The notes: generated by a model from the letters alone, not told the origin. Shown: positions 37,618 to 46,379, numbered from the stretch's first letter. The stretch is 64,000 nucleotides of DNA from Aminomonas paucivorans DSM 12260 (GCF_000165795.1 NZ_CM001022.1:682001-746000); one strand, 5' to 3'. A program made the numbers and translations.

Positions 37618-38775
37618 CTAGTATTCCGTCTGGGGTTTGAAGGTCTCCAGGTAGCGGATCTGCCCGTTCTTGAACTGAAGCATGGCGGCGGGCTTGTTCA
37701 GGGGGTTGTTGTTGGTGGGGTCCAGGGTGAGGGTGAAGTGGAGAAGCTTCAGGTTCTTGGTGCTGGCCAGGGCGTCCCGCACCGCCGGCCCTTCGGGCTT
37801 TTTCGCCCGTTTGATGGCGTCGGCGATCCAGTAGAGGATGTCGTACCCCGCCACGGTGTTCACCACCTCCGTGGGGGCCTGGCCGAAACGCTTGGTGTAC
37901 TTCTCGATGAGGGGGCGGATCTTCGGGTCGTCGAAGCTCAGGTGGTACACCCAGTAGCTGCCCTCCATGGCGGGGCCGGCGATCTCGTGCATGTTGTTGC
38001 TGTAGCCGTCCCCTCCGATGAAGTAGGGTTTCCAGTCCAGCTCGTGGGCCTGCTTCATCATCAGGGCCATTTCCTTGTACAGGTCCGGCATCACCAGGGC
38101 GGTGGCGCCGCTCTGCTTGGCGTTGGTGAGCTGGGCCCGGAAGTCCACGTCCCCGCTGCGGTACTTGAAGCTCTCCACGGTGCCCCCCAGGCCCTTGAAG
38201 GTCTTGATGAAGTATTCTGTCATCCCCTCGGAGTAGTCGCTGCCCACGTCGGAGAGGATGGCGGCCTTGCGGACCCCCAACTTCTTGTACAGGTACTCCG
38301 CCATGACCTTCCCCTGGTAGGGGTCGGTGAAGCAGATGCGGAAGGAGTAGGGGCGGGCCTTTTTGGTCTTCGGGTCCACCGTCACGAAGGGGTTGGTGGC
38401 GAAGGAGCCGATCTGGGGCACCTTCCCCTGGGCGGCGATGGGGGCGGTGGCGATGTTGATGCCGCTGTAGTTGGCCCCGCCGATGGCCACTACCTTGTCC
38501 ACGGTGATCATCCGGCGCACCGCGTTGATGGCGTCCTCCGGGCGCCCCTTGGCGTCGTAGACCACCAGGGCGAGGGGACGGCCCAGGACGCCGCCCTTCT
38601 TGTTGATTTCCTCCACCGCCAGGATGGCTCCGTTCTGCTCGTGCTGCCCCCAGGAGGCGCCCTCTCCGGTCAGGTTCGCCAGATACCCCACCTTGATGGG
38701 ATCGGCGGCACAAGCCGCCGAGGCTGCGAGGACCAGAAGACCGAGGACCAGTGCTGCGAGGAAACTCTTCTTCAT
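37618..38775 (-). CDS. branched-chain amino-acid-type ABC substrate-binding protein (LivJ-like)
   Basis: A 385-residue secreted protein with a signal peptide at 1-23 (ACAA-DP) and a type I periplasmic-binding fold (Peripla_BP_6). The opening IKVGYLANLTGEGASWGQH and the first-lobe GGVLGRPLALVVYDAKG are typical. It should bind an amino acid or related metabolite. No permease or ATPase is adjacent, so it is an orphan that must use a transporter encoded elsewhere. It has its own strong promoter. Confidence 0.9.
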   Translation of the reverse strand: MKKSFLAALVLGLLVLAASAACAADPIKVGYLANLTGEGASWGQHEQNGAILAVEEINKKGGVLGRPLALVVYDAKGRPEDAINAVRRMITVDKVVAIGGANYSGINIATAPIAAQGKVPQIGSFATNPFVTVDPKTKKARPYSFRICFTDPYQGKVMAEYLYKKLGVRKAAILSDVGSDYSEGMTEYFIKTFKGLGGTVESFKYRSGDVDFRAQLTNAKQSGATALVMPDLYKEMALMMKQAHELDWKPYFIGGDGYSNNMHEIAGPAMEGSYWVYHLSFDDPKIRPLIEKYTKRFGQAPTEVVNTVAGYDILYWIADAIKRAKKPEGPAVRDALASTKNLKLLHFTLTLDPTNNNPLNKPAAMLQFKNGQIRYLETFKPQTEY

Positions 38776-38815
38776 GCGTACGACCTCCCCTGAACGGAAT
38801 GTGGATATGGCGCAA

Positions 38816-38845
38816 AGTATAGTGGGAATCGTCCGAATGGGTCAA
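38816..38845 (-). promoter_or_regulatory. sigma-70 promoter for the LivJ-like gene
   Basis: On the minus strand, TTGACC (38845-38840), an 18-base spacer and TATACT (38821-38816), about 40 bases before the start codon. Confidence 0.6.
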
Positions 38846-38943
38846 CGTCGTCACCTCATGAGTGAGGGGTGAGTCTTCGCGTCCCCCTTCGGTTGTGCCC
38901 CCTGGTTTTCGATGGGAGAATGAGGGCCGGAGGTGAGGTTTCG

Positions 38944-40515
38944 ATGCAAGAACGTCCGGTGTGGCTTTGCGGGGCAAAGGTATGGACCGGTTCGGGTGCT
39001 CCGGAGGGGAGAGATCTGCCCTCTTCCCTGCTGTTCGATGCGGGACGGGTGGCGGCGGTGGGGACGGAAGAGCAGGTGGGGACCCACCCTGCGGCGGCCC
39101 GGGCGGAGCGCCTGGACCTGAAGGGTGCCACGGTGCTCCCCGGGCTGACGGACGGTCATGCCCACCTGACCTCCTTCGCCAAACAGCGGGAGGCCCTGGA
39201 CCTGGGGGAGTGCGCCTCCCTGGGGGAGGTTCTGGGGCTCCTTCGGGCCAAGGCCCGGGAGCTGGAGGCGGGGGCCTGGATCCACGGGGTGCGGTTCTGC
39301 GATCCCCGCTGGACGGAAAACCGCCTGCCCACCCGCCAGGATCTGGATTCCCTGGACATTCCCAACCCGGTGTTCCTCACCCGGGTGTGCACCCACGTGC
39401 AGGTGGCCAACACCGCGGCGCTGCGGGCCGCGGGGATGGACCCGGCGGACGCCCCCGACGGCATCCTCCACGAGACCGCCGCTTACCCGGTGATCCAGGC
39501 CTTCGACGCTTGGCAGACCGGCGCGGGGGTGGGGGGGCTGGTGGAGGCGGCCTGTCGGGACTACCTGCGCTTCGGGGTGACGGAGGTGCACACCTGCAGC
39601 GCCCTGGAGTACGGCATGGGGGAGAGCCTGGGGCTCTTCCAGTCCCTCCGCAGGCAGGGACGGCTCCCCCTTCGGGTGCTGCTGTACGCGGACACCCCCC
39701 CCTCCTGGGAGATGCAGAGCGGTTTCGGGGACGACTGGGTGCGCTACGGGGGCTTCAAGTTTTTCCTGGACGGCTCCCTGGGGGGACGCACCGCTTGGCT
39801 TTCGACGCCCTATGCCGACGATCCCTCCACCTGCGGCGTGCCGAACCACGACCCGGACGAGATGGTGGAGAAGGCCGTGGCGCTGCACCGGGGGGGCGTC
39901 CAGATGCTCATCCACGCCATCGGGGACGCCGCCCTGGACCTGGCGATCCGGGCGGTGCGGGAGGCCAACGCCCAGGGACCCAACCCTTGCGGCCTGCCTC
40001 ATCGGCTGAACCACGTGATGATCTGTCGGGACGACCAGCTGGAGGCCCTGCGGGGCATGGACCTGGCCCTGGACGTGCAGCCCTCCTTCCTGCCCAGCGA
40101 CCTGGCCATGGCCAAGACCCGGCTGGGAGAGGAGCGGGCGCGTTGGGGGTACCGCTGGCGGGACTTCGTGGACCTGGGGGTTCCGGTGAGCGCCTCCAGC
40201 GACAGCCCCGTGGAACCCATCAGTCCCTTCCGGGGCATGTGGAGCGCCCTGTGCCGCACGGAGGCCGACGGAACCCCGGCGGGCGGCTGGTGTCCCCGGC
40301 AGAGCCTCTCCCTGGACCAGGCCCTGCGGCTCTTCACGGTGAACCCCGCCCGGGCGGCGGGGGAGGAGGGTAGGCGAGGGGTGCTGCACCCCGGGGCTTG
40401 GGCGGACCTGAGCATCCTGGACGCGGATCTCTTCTCCCTGCCTCCGGAGGCTCTGAGGGATCTGGAGGTCCGACGGACCTACGTGGGTGGAGAACTGCGC
40501 CACTCCCGGGGCTAG
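38944..40515 (+). CDS. amidohydrolase, YtcJ-like (metal-dependent)
   Basis: A 523-residue amidohydrolase-superfamily enzyme. The metal motif HxH occurs in LPGLTDGHAHL (about 90-100), a later histidine in MLIHAIGDAALDLAIRA and the catalytic aspartate in VSASSDSPVEP. The architecture matches YtcJ/NfdA-type hydrolases that cleave amide bonds such as formamides; the actual substrate is unknown. The ATG at 38944 was chosen because GGAGGTGAGG lies just upstream and the family N-terminal beta-sandwich starts right after it. A terminator follows. Confidence 0.88.
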   Translation: MQERPVWLCGAKVWTGSGAPEGRDLPSSLLFDAGRVAAVGTEEQVGTHPAAARAERLDLKGATVLPGLTDGHAHLTSFAKQREALDLGECASLGEVLGLLRAKARELEAGAWIHGVRFCDPRWTENRLPTRQDLDSLDIPNPVFLTRVCTHVQVANTAALRAAGMDPADAPDGILHETAAYPVIQAFDAWQTGAGVGGLVEAACRDYLRFGVTEVHTCSALEYGMGESLGLFQSLRRQGRLPLRVLLYADTPPSWEMQSGFGDDWVRYGGFKFFLDGSLGGRTAWLSTPYADDPSTCGVPNHDPDEMVEKAVALHRGGVQMLIHAIGDAALDLAIRAVREANAQGPNPCGLPHRLNHVMICRDDQLEALRGMDLALDVQPSFLPSDLAMAKTRLGEERARWGYRWRDFVDLGVPVSASSDSPVEPISPFRGMWSALCRTEADGTPAGGWCPRQSLSLDQALRLFTVNPARAAGEEGRRGVLHPGAWADLSILDADLFSLPPEALRDLEVRRTYVGGELRHSRG

Positions 40516-40536
40516 AACCTCCCGGAGGGGGTGGGC

Positions 40537-40574
40537 GAGCGGGGCGGCCCCATGGGGCCGCCCCGCTCCTTTTG
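40537..40574 (+). terminator. intrinsic terminator
   Basis: A perfect 14-bp stem (40537-40550 with 40555-40568) followed by CTTTT. It ends the amidohydrolase transcript. Confidence 0.85.
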
Positions 40575-40628
40575 TGCCGGGAGGCGAAGCCCCGGGGGTT
40601 CTTTGATCGTTTGATGGTCAGACAGGGG

Positions 40629-40674
40629 GTAAACCCCGTGAAAACCCGTCGAATGACCGGGCATGGGGGTTTAC
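40629..40674 (+). promoter_or_regulatory. long inverted repeat upstream of the TetR operon
   Basis: GTAAACCCC (40629-40637) and GGGGTTTAC (40666-40674) are perfect inverted arms 28 bases apart, with an inner CCCG/CGGG pair. The right arm overlaps the -35 element of the TetR operon promoter. It may be a second protein-binding site. Confidence 0.4.
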
Positions 40675-40717
40675 AAGGCCGGAGGAGGGGGTAGAATTAG
40701 ATCAATCGAGTGATTGA
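40670..40717 (+). promoter_or_regulatory. promoter and TetR operator of the efflux ABC operon
   Basis: TTTACA (40670-40675), a 16-base spacer and TAGAAT (40692-40697). Four bases later comes a palindrome with 6-base arms, TCAATCGAGTGATTGA (40702-40717), covering the expected transcription start, followed by the ribosome site. The layout is typical of an autorepressed TetR operon. Confidence 0.65.
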
Positions 40718-40733
40718 AACGAGGAGGTGCGTC

Positions 40734-41402
40734 ATGAGCGAGACGTTGTGGGATTGGGGGCCCGAGGACGGCGTCCTCTTCTCCCGGTCTCGGGAGGGGG
40801 ATTCGCAGAAGGAGCGGCTTCTGGAGGCGGGGGTGACCCTGTTTGCCCGGCAGGGCTTCGAGGGGACGTCCATCCGGGACCTGGCCAGGGAGGCGGGGTG
40901 CAACAGCTCTCTCGTGTCCTACCACTTCGGGAGCAAGGAGGGGCTCTATCGGGCGGTGCTCCAGGGACACTTCGACGTCCTCATGGAGAACCTGGAGGTC
41001 CTCAAGGGGCGAGACGAGCCCCCCATCCGCCGGCTGGTCTCGGTGTGCCGACTCGTCATGGGGATGCACCGGCGCTACCCCCATCTCTGGCCTCTGGTCC
41101 TGCGGGAGATGCAGCGCCCCACGGATGCTCTGACGGAGATGTTCCAGCGTGCGGTGGCCTGTCTGGCGGGGTACGTGATGGAGACCCTGCGGGAGGGGAT
41201 CCGTCAGGGGCTCTTCCGGGAGGATCTGGTGCCGGAACACGGGACCCTGGCCCTGGCGGGGATGCTCAACTTCTATTTCCTCTCGGAGCCCGTTTCGGGG
41301 TTTCTCATCCCTCGCGGTCCCGAGACGGACGAGATCTACGCCCAGCAGGTGCTGGCCCTGTTTCTGGACGGGGTGCGGCTCCCGGAGGAGGACGGACGAT
41401 GA
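40734..41402 (+). CDS. TetR-family transcriptional repressor (CecR-like)
   Basis: A 222-residue regulator with a TetR helix-turn-helix near residues 35-80 (LFARQGFEGTSIRDLAREAG, then NSSLVSYHFGSKEGLYR) and a helical ligand-binding C-terminal domain. Its place in front of HlyD and ABC exporter genes mirrors E. coli cecR (ybiH) before ybhGFSR. It probably represses its own operon through the palindrome at 40702-40717. GAGGAGGTG precedes the ATG. Its stop overlaps the next start (ATGA). Confidence 0.9.
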   Translation: MSETLWDWGPEDGVLFSRSREGDSQKERLLEAGVTLFARQGFEGTSIRDLAREAGCNSSLVSYHFGSKEGLYRAVLQGHFDVLMENLEVLKGRDEPPIRRLVSVCRLVMGMHRRYPHLWPLVLREMQRPTDALTEMFQRAVACLAGYVMETLREGIRQGLFREDLVPEHGTLALAGMLNFYFLSEPVSGFLIPRGPETDEIYAQQVLALFLDGVRLPEEDGR

Positions 41403-42385
41403 AACGGCGAGCCCTGGCGCTGGGGGTGCTGGTCCTTCTGCTGGGCGGAGGCGCCTGGTGGTGGCACCGGAGGGAGACGCAACGGGCGGAAGAGGAGCGG
41501 GTCGTCCGAGCGACGGGCACCGTGGAGGTGACCCACGGGGACGTGACCTGCCGCGTCGCCGGGACCCTGAAGTGGCAGAAGCTGGCCGAGGGAAGCCGCG
41601 TTGCCGCAGGGTCCCCGGTGGCCTTCGTGGAGGTGCCCCAGATGGAGGCCCAGACCCGTCGGGACCGGGCGGCCCTGGAGAGGAACCGGGCGGTGCTGGC
41701 GGACCTGGAGGCCGGGGCCCGGGGACAGGAGCTTCGGGAGGCCCGGGCGAACGTGCGGGCTCAGGAGGCCCGGGCGGCCCATGCCCTGGCGGACTGGAAG
41801 CGCATGCGGACCCTCTTTGACGAGGGGGTGGTGGCCCAGGCCGACCTGGACCGGGTTCGGGAGGTTCGGGACGTGACGGCGGGGAACCTGGAGGCGGCGA
41901 GGCAGCGGCTGGCTCTCCTGGAAGCGGGGACCCGGGAACAGACCCTCCAGGCTCAGCGCCTGGAGGTGAAGCGAGCGGAGGCGGTGGTGGAGATCGACGA
42001 GGCTCTGCAAGGAGACCAGACGGTCCGGGCTCCTCTCTCCGGGGTGGTGCTCTCCCGGAACCGGGAGCCCGGGGAATACGTGGTCCCCGGTTCGGTGCTG
42101 GCCACGGTGGGGGATCTGGAGGACTGCTGGGTGCGGATCTACGTGGCTTCCACCCAACTGGGGCGGGTGCGTCTGGGGCAGACGGCTCGGCTGAAAGTGG
42201 ACTCCTATCCCGACCGGACCTTCCGGGGGAAGGTGACGGAGATCGCCCAGGAAGCGGAGTTCACCCCCCGGCAGACCCTTACCCAGGAGGAGCGGGCGAA
42301 CCTGGTGTTCTTCGTGAAGGTGAAGATCGAAAACCCCCAGGGCATCCTCAAGCCCGGTCTGCCCGTGGACGTGGAGCTGCCGTGA
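41399..42385 (+). CDS. HlyD-family membrane-fusion protein (YbhG-like)
   Basis: A 328-residue adaptor with one N-terminal membrane helix (about 5-22), a split lipoyl domain (CRVAGTLKWQKLAEGSRVAAG and VRAPLSGVVLSRNREPGEYV) and a long coiled-coil hairpin between them (about 75-185). It should couple the ABC exporter to the periplasm or an outer-membrane channel. It overlaps both neighbours by 4 bases (ATGA and GTGA). Confidence 0.9.
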   Translation: MKRRALALGVLVLLLGGGAWWWHRRETQRAEEERVVRATGTVEVTHGDVTCRVAGTLKWQKLAEGSRVAAGSPVAFVEVPQMEAQTRRDRAALERNRAVLADLEAGARGQELREARANVRAQEARAAHALADWKRMRTLFDEGVVAQADLDRVREVRDVTAGNLEAARQRLALLEAGTREQTLQAQRLEVKRAEAVVEIDEALQGDQTVRAPLSGVVLSRNREPGEYVVPGSVLATVGDLEDCWVRIYVASTQLGRVRLGQTARLKVDSYPDRTFRGKVTEIAQEAEFTPRQTLTQEERANLVFFVKVKIENPQGILKPGLPVDVELP

Positions 42386-43278
42386 GCGACGCCCCGGTGC
42401 TGGCGTTTCGAGGGGTGGTCAAGCGTTTCGGGAGCCGGGAGGCCCTTCGGGGGGTGGACCTGGAGGTGCGGCGCGGGGAGATCTTCGGCCTTCTGGGGCC
42501 CGACGGGGCGGGAAAGACCACCCTCCTTCGGGTGGGGCTGGGGCTTCTGGAGGCGGAGGAGGGGGAGACGGTCCTCCTGGGAGGGGCGACCCGAGGGCGG
42601 GACCGGGTGGGCTATGTGCCCCAGCGGTTCAGCCTCTATCGGGACCTCTCGGTGAGGGAAAACCTGTGCCTTTTCGGGGCCCTGTACGGTGCGAAGCGGA
42701 AAATCGTCGAGGAAAAGGGGAAGGAGATCCTGATCAAGACCGACCTTTGGCCCTTCCGGGATCGCCTGGCGGATCGGCTCTCCGGGGGGATGAAGCAGAA
42801 GCTGGCCCTGGCGGCGGGGCTGATGCACCGGCCAGAGCTTCTGGTGCTGGACGAGCCCACCACGGGGGTGGACCCGGTGTCCCGGAGGGAGTTCTGGGAA
42901 CTCCTCTACGCCCTCCACGAAGAGGGGCTGACGGTGCTGGTCTGCACCCCCTACATGGACGAGGCGGAGCTGTGCACCCGCCTGGGTTTCCTCCACCAGG
43001 GGGCCCTGCTGCGGGCGGGTACGGGAGAGGAGCTTCTGTCGGGCTATCCCTGGCGCATCCTGGAGGTGGAGATGGGGGGGCGGGACGGGGAGGTCCTGCG
43101 GGTCCCGGGGGTCCGGGAGGTGAACGCCTTCGGGGAACGGTACCACCTGGTGACGGGGGACCCGGAGGAGGTCCGGCGACGCCTGGAGGCTTCCGAAAAC
43201 GGGAAGATCCGGGGGGTGCGGGAGATCCCCCCGACCCTGGAGGACCTCTTCGTCCACCTGGCGGAGGAAGCCTCGTGA
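42382..43278 (+). CDS. ABC exporter ATP-binding protein, first of a pair (YbhF N-half-like)
   Basis: A 298-residue ABC-2-type ATPase beginning with GTG. Walker A is GPDGAGKTT (about 36-44), the signature LSGGMKQKLALAAGL and Walker B LLVLDEPTTGVDP. A Q-loop VPQRFSLYRDLSV resembles that of YbhF. In E. coli YbhF two such modules are fused; here they are separate genes joined by a GTGA overlap. Confidence 0.9.
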   Translation: MSDAPVLAFRGVVKRFGSREALRGVDLEVRRGEIFGLLGPDGAGKTTLLRVGLGLLEAEEGETVLLGGATRGRDRVGYVPQRFSLYRDLSVRENLCLFGALYGAKRKIVEEKGKEILIKTDLWPFRDRLADRLSGGMKQKLALAAGLMHRPELLVLDEPTTGVDPVSRREFWELLYALHEEGLTVLVCTPYMDEAELCTRLGFLHQGALLRAGTGEELLSGYPWRILEVEMGGRDGEVLRVPGVREVNAFGERYHLVTGDPEEVRRRLEASENGKIRGVREIPPTLEDLFVHLAEEAS

Positions 43279-44219
43279 ACGCCGTAGAGACCCGGGGCCT
43301 GACGAAGCGCTTCGGTTCCTTCGTCGCCGTGGACCGCCTCACCCTGGAGGTCCCGGAGGGCGGGGTCTTCGGCTTTCTCGGTCCCAACGGATCGGGGAAG
43401 TCCACCACCATCCGGATGCTCTGCGGTCTGTTGGAACCCACCTCCGGGGAGGGGCGGGTGCTGGGGTTCGACGTGGGGCGCAGCCCCCGGGAGATTCGGG
43501 AACGCATCGGCTACATGTCCCAGAAGTTCAGCCTCTACGAAGACCTGACGGTGGAGGAGAACCTGGCCTTCTACGCGGGGCTCTACGGCCTTGCGGGGGA
43601 CGAGAAGTCCCGGAGGATGGGGGAGATGATCGCCCTGGCGGGGCTGGAGGAGCGTCGCTCCGACAGGGTGGCCCACCTGTCCGGGGGGTGGCGGCAGCGA
43701 CTGGCCCTGGGAAGCGCCATCCTGCACCGCCCCCGGATGCTCTTCCTGGACGAGCCCACGGGAGGGGTGGATCCCCGGGCCCGGCGGCTGTTCTGGGACA
43801 TCATCTACGACCTGGCTCGGGAGGGCACCACGGTTCTGGTGACCACCCACTTCATGGACGAAGCGGAGCACTGCGACCGGGTGGGCTTCCTCTACGAGGG
43901 GGAGCTGGTGGCCTGCGGGACCCCCAAGGGGCTGAAGGAGGCGTTTCCCGGGCGGTTGCTGGAGGGGGTCTGCCCCTCTCCTCTGGAAGAGGTCCGGCGG
44001 CTGCGCCGGGAAGGGGGGCCCCTGGTGCGGGACGCTTACGTCTTCGGAAGGCGTTTTCGGGTGGTGCTGCCCCCGGATGCCCCGTCGGACGCGGCCCGGT
44101 CCCTGGGGTGCGGGGTCTCTCTGGCGGAGGTGTCTCCCTCCCTGGAGGACCTGTTCGTGCGCACCGTGGTGCGCCGTCGGGAGGAGAGAAAGGAAGGGGT
44201 GGAGCCATGGGGCGCCTGA
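43275..44219 (+). CDS. ABC exporter ATP-binding protein, second of a pair (YbhF C-half-like)
   Basis: A 314-residue ATPase starting at GTG 43275. Walker A is GPNGSGKST (about 35-43), the signature LSGGWRQRLALGSAI, Walker B MLFLDEPTGGVDP and the switch histidine in TTHFMDEAEH. The C terminus ends in a basic tail. It overlaps the permease gene by 13 bases. The first ATPase of the pair has a cysteine (VCTPYMDEAE) where the switch histidine is usual, so this second module may be the more active one. Confidence 0.9.
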   Translation: MNAVETRGLTKRFGSFVAVDRLTLEVPEGGVFGFLGPNGSGKSTTIRMLCGLLEPTSGEGRVLGFDVGRSPREIRERIGYMSQKFSLYEDLTVEENLAFYAGLYGLAGDEKSRRMGEMIALAGLEERRSDRVAHLSGGWRQRLALGSAILHRPRMLFLDEPTGGVDPRARRLFWDIIYDLAREGTTVLVTTHFMDEAEHCDRVGFLYEGELVACGTPKGLKEAFPGRLLEGVCPSPLEEVRRLRREGGPLVRDAYVFGRRFRVVLPPDAPSDAARSLGCGVSLAEVSPSLEDLFVRTVVRRREERKEGVEPWGA

Positions 44220-45331
44220 AGGCCCTGCTGGTGAAGGAGTTCATCCAGATGCGCCGGGACCGGCTGACCTTCGCCATGATCATCGGCATCCCGGTGATCC
44301 AGCTGCTGATCTTCGGGTTCGCCATCAACACGGAGGTGAAGCACCTGCCCACGGCGGTGTTCGACCAGTCCCTGAGCCGGGAGGGACGGGAACTGCTGGA
44401 CGCCTTCGTGGCCAGCGGCTATTTCGACGTCCAGGAGGTGGCGAAGAGCTACGGGGAGATGAACGAGGCGGTGGAAAGCGGGCGCTGCAAGGTGGGCATC
44501 GCCTTGCCCCCGGATTTCGCCTCCCGTCTGGGGCGGGGGGAGCCCGGGGAGGTTCAGGTGGTGGTGGACGCCTCGGACTCCATGTCCGCCTCCTCCGCCA
44601 TCGCGGCGGCCCAGATGCTGGGGATGGTGCGTTCCCAGCGGGTGCAGGCCCGGACCCTCCAGTCCCTGGGGATCCGGGGGGCGCGGGGGACCTACGACGT
44701 ACGGGTCCGGTCCTGGTACAACCCGGATTTCGTCTCCTCCTGGTACATGGTGCCGGGGATCCTGGGGGTGATCCTCATCATGACCCTGGTGATGGTCACC
44801 TCCATGGCCATCGTCCGGGAGCGGGAGCTGGGGACCCTGGAACAGCTTCTGGTGACCCCCGTCCACCCCTGGGAGCTGCTGGTGTCCAAGATCGTGCCCT
44901 ACATCTTCATGGGCTACGCCCAGACCACCCTGGCCCTCGCGGTGGGGGTGCTGGTGTTTCGTCTGCCCGTCCGGGGGAGCCTGGGGCTGTTCTACGCCCT
45001 CATGTCCTTCTACATCGTGGCCTCCCTGGCTCTGGGCATCCTCATCTCCAGCGCCGTGAAGACCCAGATGCAGGCCATGCAGCTGTCCTTCTTCATTTTC
45101 CTCCCCAGCGTGCTGCTGTCGGGGTTCATGTTTCCCCGGGAGGCCATGCCGCCGTTCTTTCGCGCCCTGGGGGCCCTGCTCCCCATCACCCACTTTTTGG
45201 TGATCGCCCGGGGAATCATCCTCAAGGGGCTGGGGATCTCCTTCCTCTGGGCTCCCGTGGGGGTCCTCCTGGCCTTCATCGTCGTGGTCTTCACCCTGAG
45301 CGTGCTGCGCTTCCACACCAAGTTGGAATGA
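44207..45331 (+). CDS. ABC-2-type exporter permease (YbhS/YbhR-like)
   Basis: A 374-residue permease. The first helix (about 19-41) follows VKEFIQMRRDRLTFAMII, then a large periplasmic domain and five more helices. The conserved VPGILGVILIMTLVMVTSMA and RERELGTLEQLLVTP segments are typical of this family. E. coli has two such permeases (YbhS and YbhR); only one is found here, so the exporter may use a homodimer. It is the last gene of the TetR operon. Confidence 0.9.
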   Translation: MGRLKALLVKEFIQMRRDRLTFAMIIGIPVIQLLIFGFAINTEVKHLPTAVFDQSLSREGRELLDAFVASGYFDVQEVAKSYGEMNEAVESGRCKVGIALPPDFASRLGRGEPGEVQVVVDASDSMSASSAIAAAQMLGMVRSQRVQARTLQSLGIRGARGTYDVRVRSWYNPDFVSSWYMVPGILGVILIMTLVMVTSMAIVRERELGTLEQLLVTPVHPWELLVSKIVPYIFMGYAQTTLALAVGVLVFRLPVRGSLGLFYALMSFYIVASLALGILISSAVKTQMQAMQLSFFIFLPSVLLSGFMFPREAMPPFFRALGALLPITHFLVIARGIILKGLGISFLWAPVGVLLAFIVVVFTLSVLRFHTKLE

Positions 45332-45394
45332 GGATGCGTCCTCCCCCTGCCTCGGTGTATCCTTGCGGGAGAACGGCCAAACGGGGGGATGTTC

Positions 45395-46060
45395 ATGAGG
45401 GCATGGAGAGGTCTGATCCTGGCGGCCCTGGCGATCCTTGGCGGAAGCCTCCGCGCGGAGGCGGTGGATTGGGGCGGGCTTCATTGGAGCTGGAACGCCC
45501 CGGAGGGGGGGCGCTACGAGGTCCTTCCCGGGGCCAAGCTGAGCCTCAAGGCCCCCTTCGGCTCCCGGCTGGCCCCCTTTCGCCGGGAGAGCGCCCTGCT
45601 CTTCACCCGGACCGTTCCGGACAACGATTTCAACCTGCGGACCCGGGTGCGCATCGCCGGGGAGGATCGGGTCTCCGGCAGCGCCTACGGCCTGATCCTG
45701 TGGAACGGGGCGGTGGATCGGGGGAAGGCTCAGTGGATCGCCTTCGGCCCTGAGAACCGGGGAGAGGGGACCCTCTCCGTCCGGGGGTGCTGGAAGGGCG
45801 GGGCGGACGGCAAGAAGGTCCTGCTGAAGCTGCCCTACTCCCGACCGGGGGTCTCCCTCCAGGTGCTGCGTCGCGACCGGAACACCTACGTCTTCTCCTT
45901 CGCTCCGGAGGCGGGGGACGGCTGGGTGGAGGCGGGGCGGCTCTCCTGCCCGGTGGTCTTCGACCGGGTGGGGTTCTTCGTGGAGTCCGATCAGGACGAG
46001 GCGACGCTGGTCTTCTCGGAGTTCGACTGGCGCATCGCCGTGGGCAGTCAGGGCGAATAG
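45395..46060 (+). CDS. secreted protein of unknown function, possibly lectin-like beta-sandwich
   Basis: A 221-residue protein with a clear signal peptide (about 1-22, LRAEA-VDW). The mature chain is beta-rich and reads like a DUF1349/concanavalin-type sandwich (VPDNDFNLRTRVRI, SAYGLILWNG, DRVGFFVESDQDEATLVFSEF). No catalytic motif is recognised. ATG 45395 has a G-run 6 bases upstream; an ATG at 45389 abuts that run. It lies 63 bases after the ABC exporter and may be cotranscribed or separate. Confidence 0.75.
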   Translation: MRAWRGLILAALAILGGSLRAEAVDWGGLHWSWNAPEGGRYEVLPGAKLSLKAPFGSRLAPFRRESALLFTRTVPDNDFNLRTRVRIAGEDRVSGSAYGLILWNGAVDRGKAQWIAFGPENRGEGTLSVRGCWKGGADGKKVLLKLPYSRPGVSLQVLRRDRNTYVFSFAPEAGDGWVEAGRLSCPVVFDRVGFFVESDQDEATLVFSEFDWRIAVGSQGE

Positions 46061-46108
46061 GGCTGCCCGCCGGGGCGGGCTTGCCAGGTTCGGGGGTTTT
46101 TTGGTAAG

Positions 46109-46244
46109 GTTCCGTCATCACAAAAGAGTTGGGCCTCCGAGCCCGGGCAGCCTAAAGGGGAAACCCCATGGCGCCGGGACGTTAGGGTGCAGGGGGAAAC
46201 CGCTGTGCCTCCCTTTCGGAAAGGAGGAACCGGAACGATGCGTC
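46109..46244 (+). promoter_or_regulatory. structured leader RNA, proposed Moco/Tuco-type riboswitch
   Basis: A folded leader before a putative Mo/W operon. Its parts are a core CTCCGAGCC (46135-46143), a stem of GGTGCAG (46186-46192) with CTGTGCC (46203-46209) closing a GGGAAAC loop (46194-46200), an adjoining hairpin (46208-46227) and 3' CGGAAC (46231-46236) able to pair with GTTCCG (46109-46114). The second leader at 48330-48470 has the same parts in the same order. Known Moco riboswitches precede molybdate-transport and cofactor genes, which fits this locus; the class assignment is inferred from context and general resemblance. Confidence 0.6.
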
Positions 46245-46278
46245 GGGCCGGCTCCTTGCCATGGGGGCCGGCCCTTTT
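46245..46278 (+). terminator. terminator in the expression platform of leader RNA 1
   Basis: GGGCCGGC (46245-46252) pairs with GCCGGCCC (46267-46274), extended inward by TCC/GGG, and is followed by TTTT. It comes directly after the aptamer, where a riboswitch would control transcription termination. Confidence 0.65.
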
Positions 46279-46297
46279 GTGAGCGTACCCTCTCATT

Positions 46298-46350
46298 GGA
46301 GGGGGAAGGTCCCCCAACCTTCCCCCTCCCCCCTTGTTGGACGCATCGTT
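46298..46350 (+). promoter_or_regulatory. second hairpin and long-range pairing strand of leader RNA 1
   Basis: A perfect 13-bp hairpin (46298-46310 with 46317-46329) follows the terminator. GACGCATCGTT (46340-46350) is exactly complementary to AACGATGCGTC (46234-46244) at the 3' edge of the aptamer. That 11-bp helix would compete with closing of the aptamer and would enclose the two hairpins, ending about 30 bases before the start codon. Confidence 0.5.
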
Positions 46351-46379
46351 TCCTCCATGGCCAAGGGAGGGGACTGTTG

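Noticed and set aside
46101-46379. Upstream extension of the TiaS-like protein through the leader RNA
   Set aside because: The frame is open but overlaps the terminator and aptamer; the conserved protein begins at the GTG at 46380, which has a proper ribosome site.
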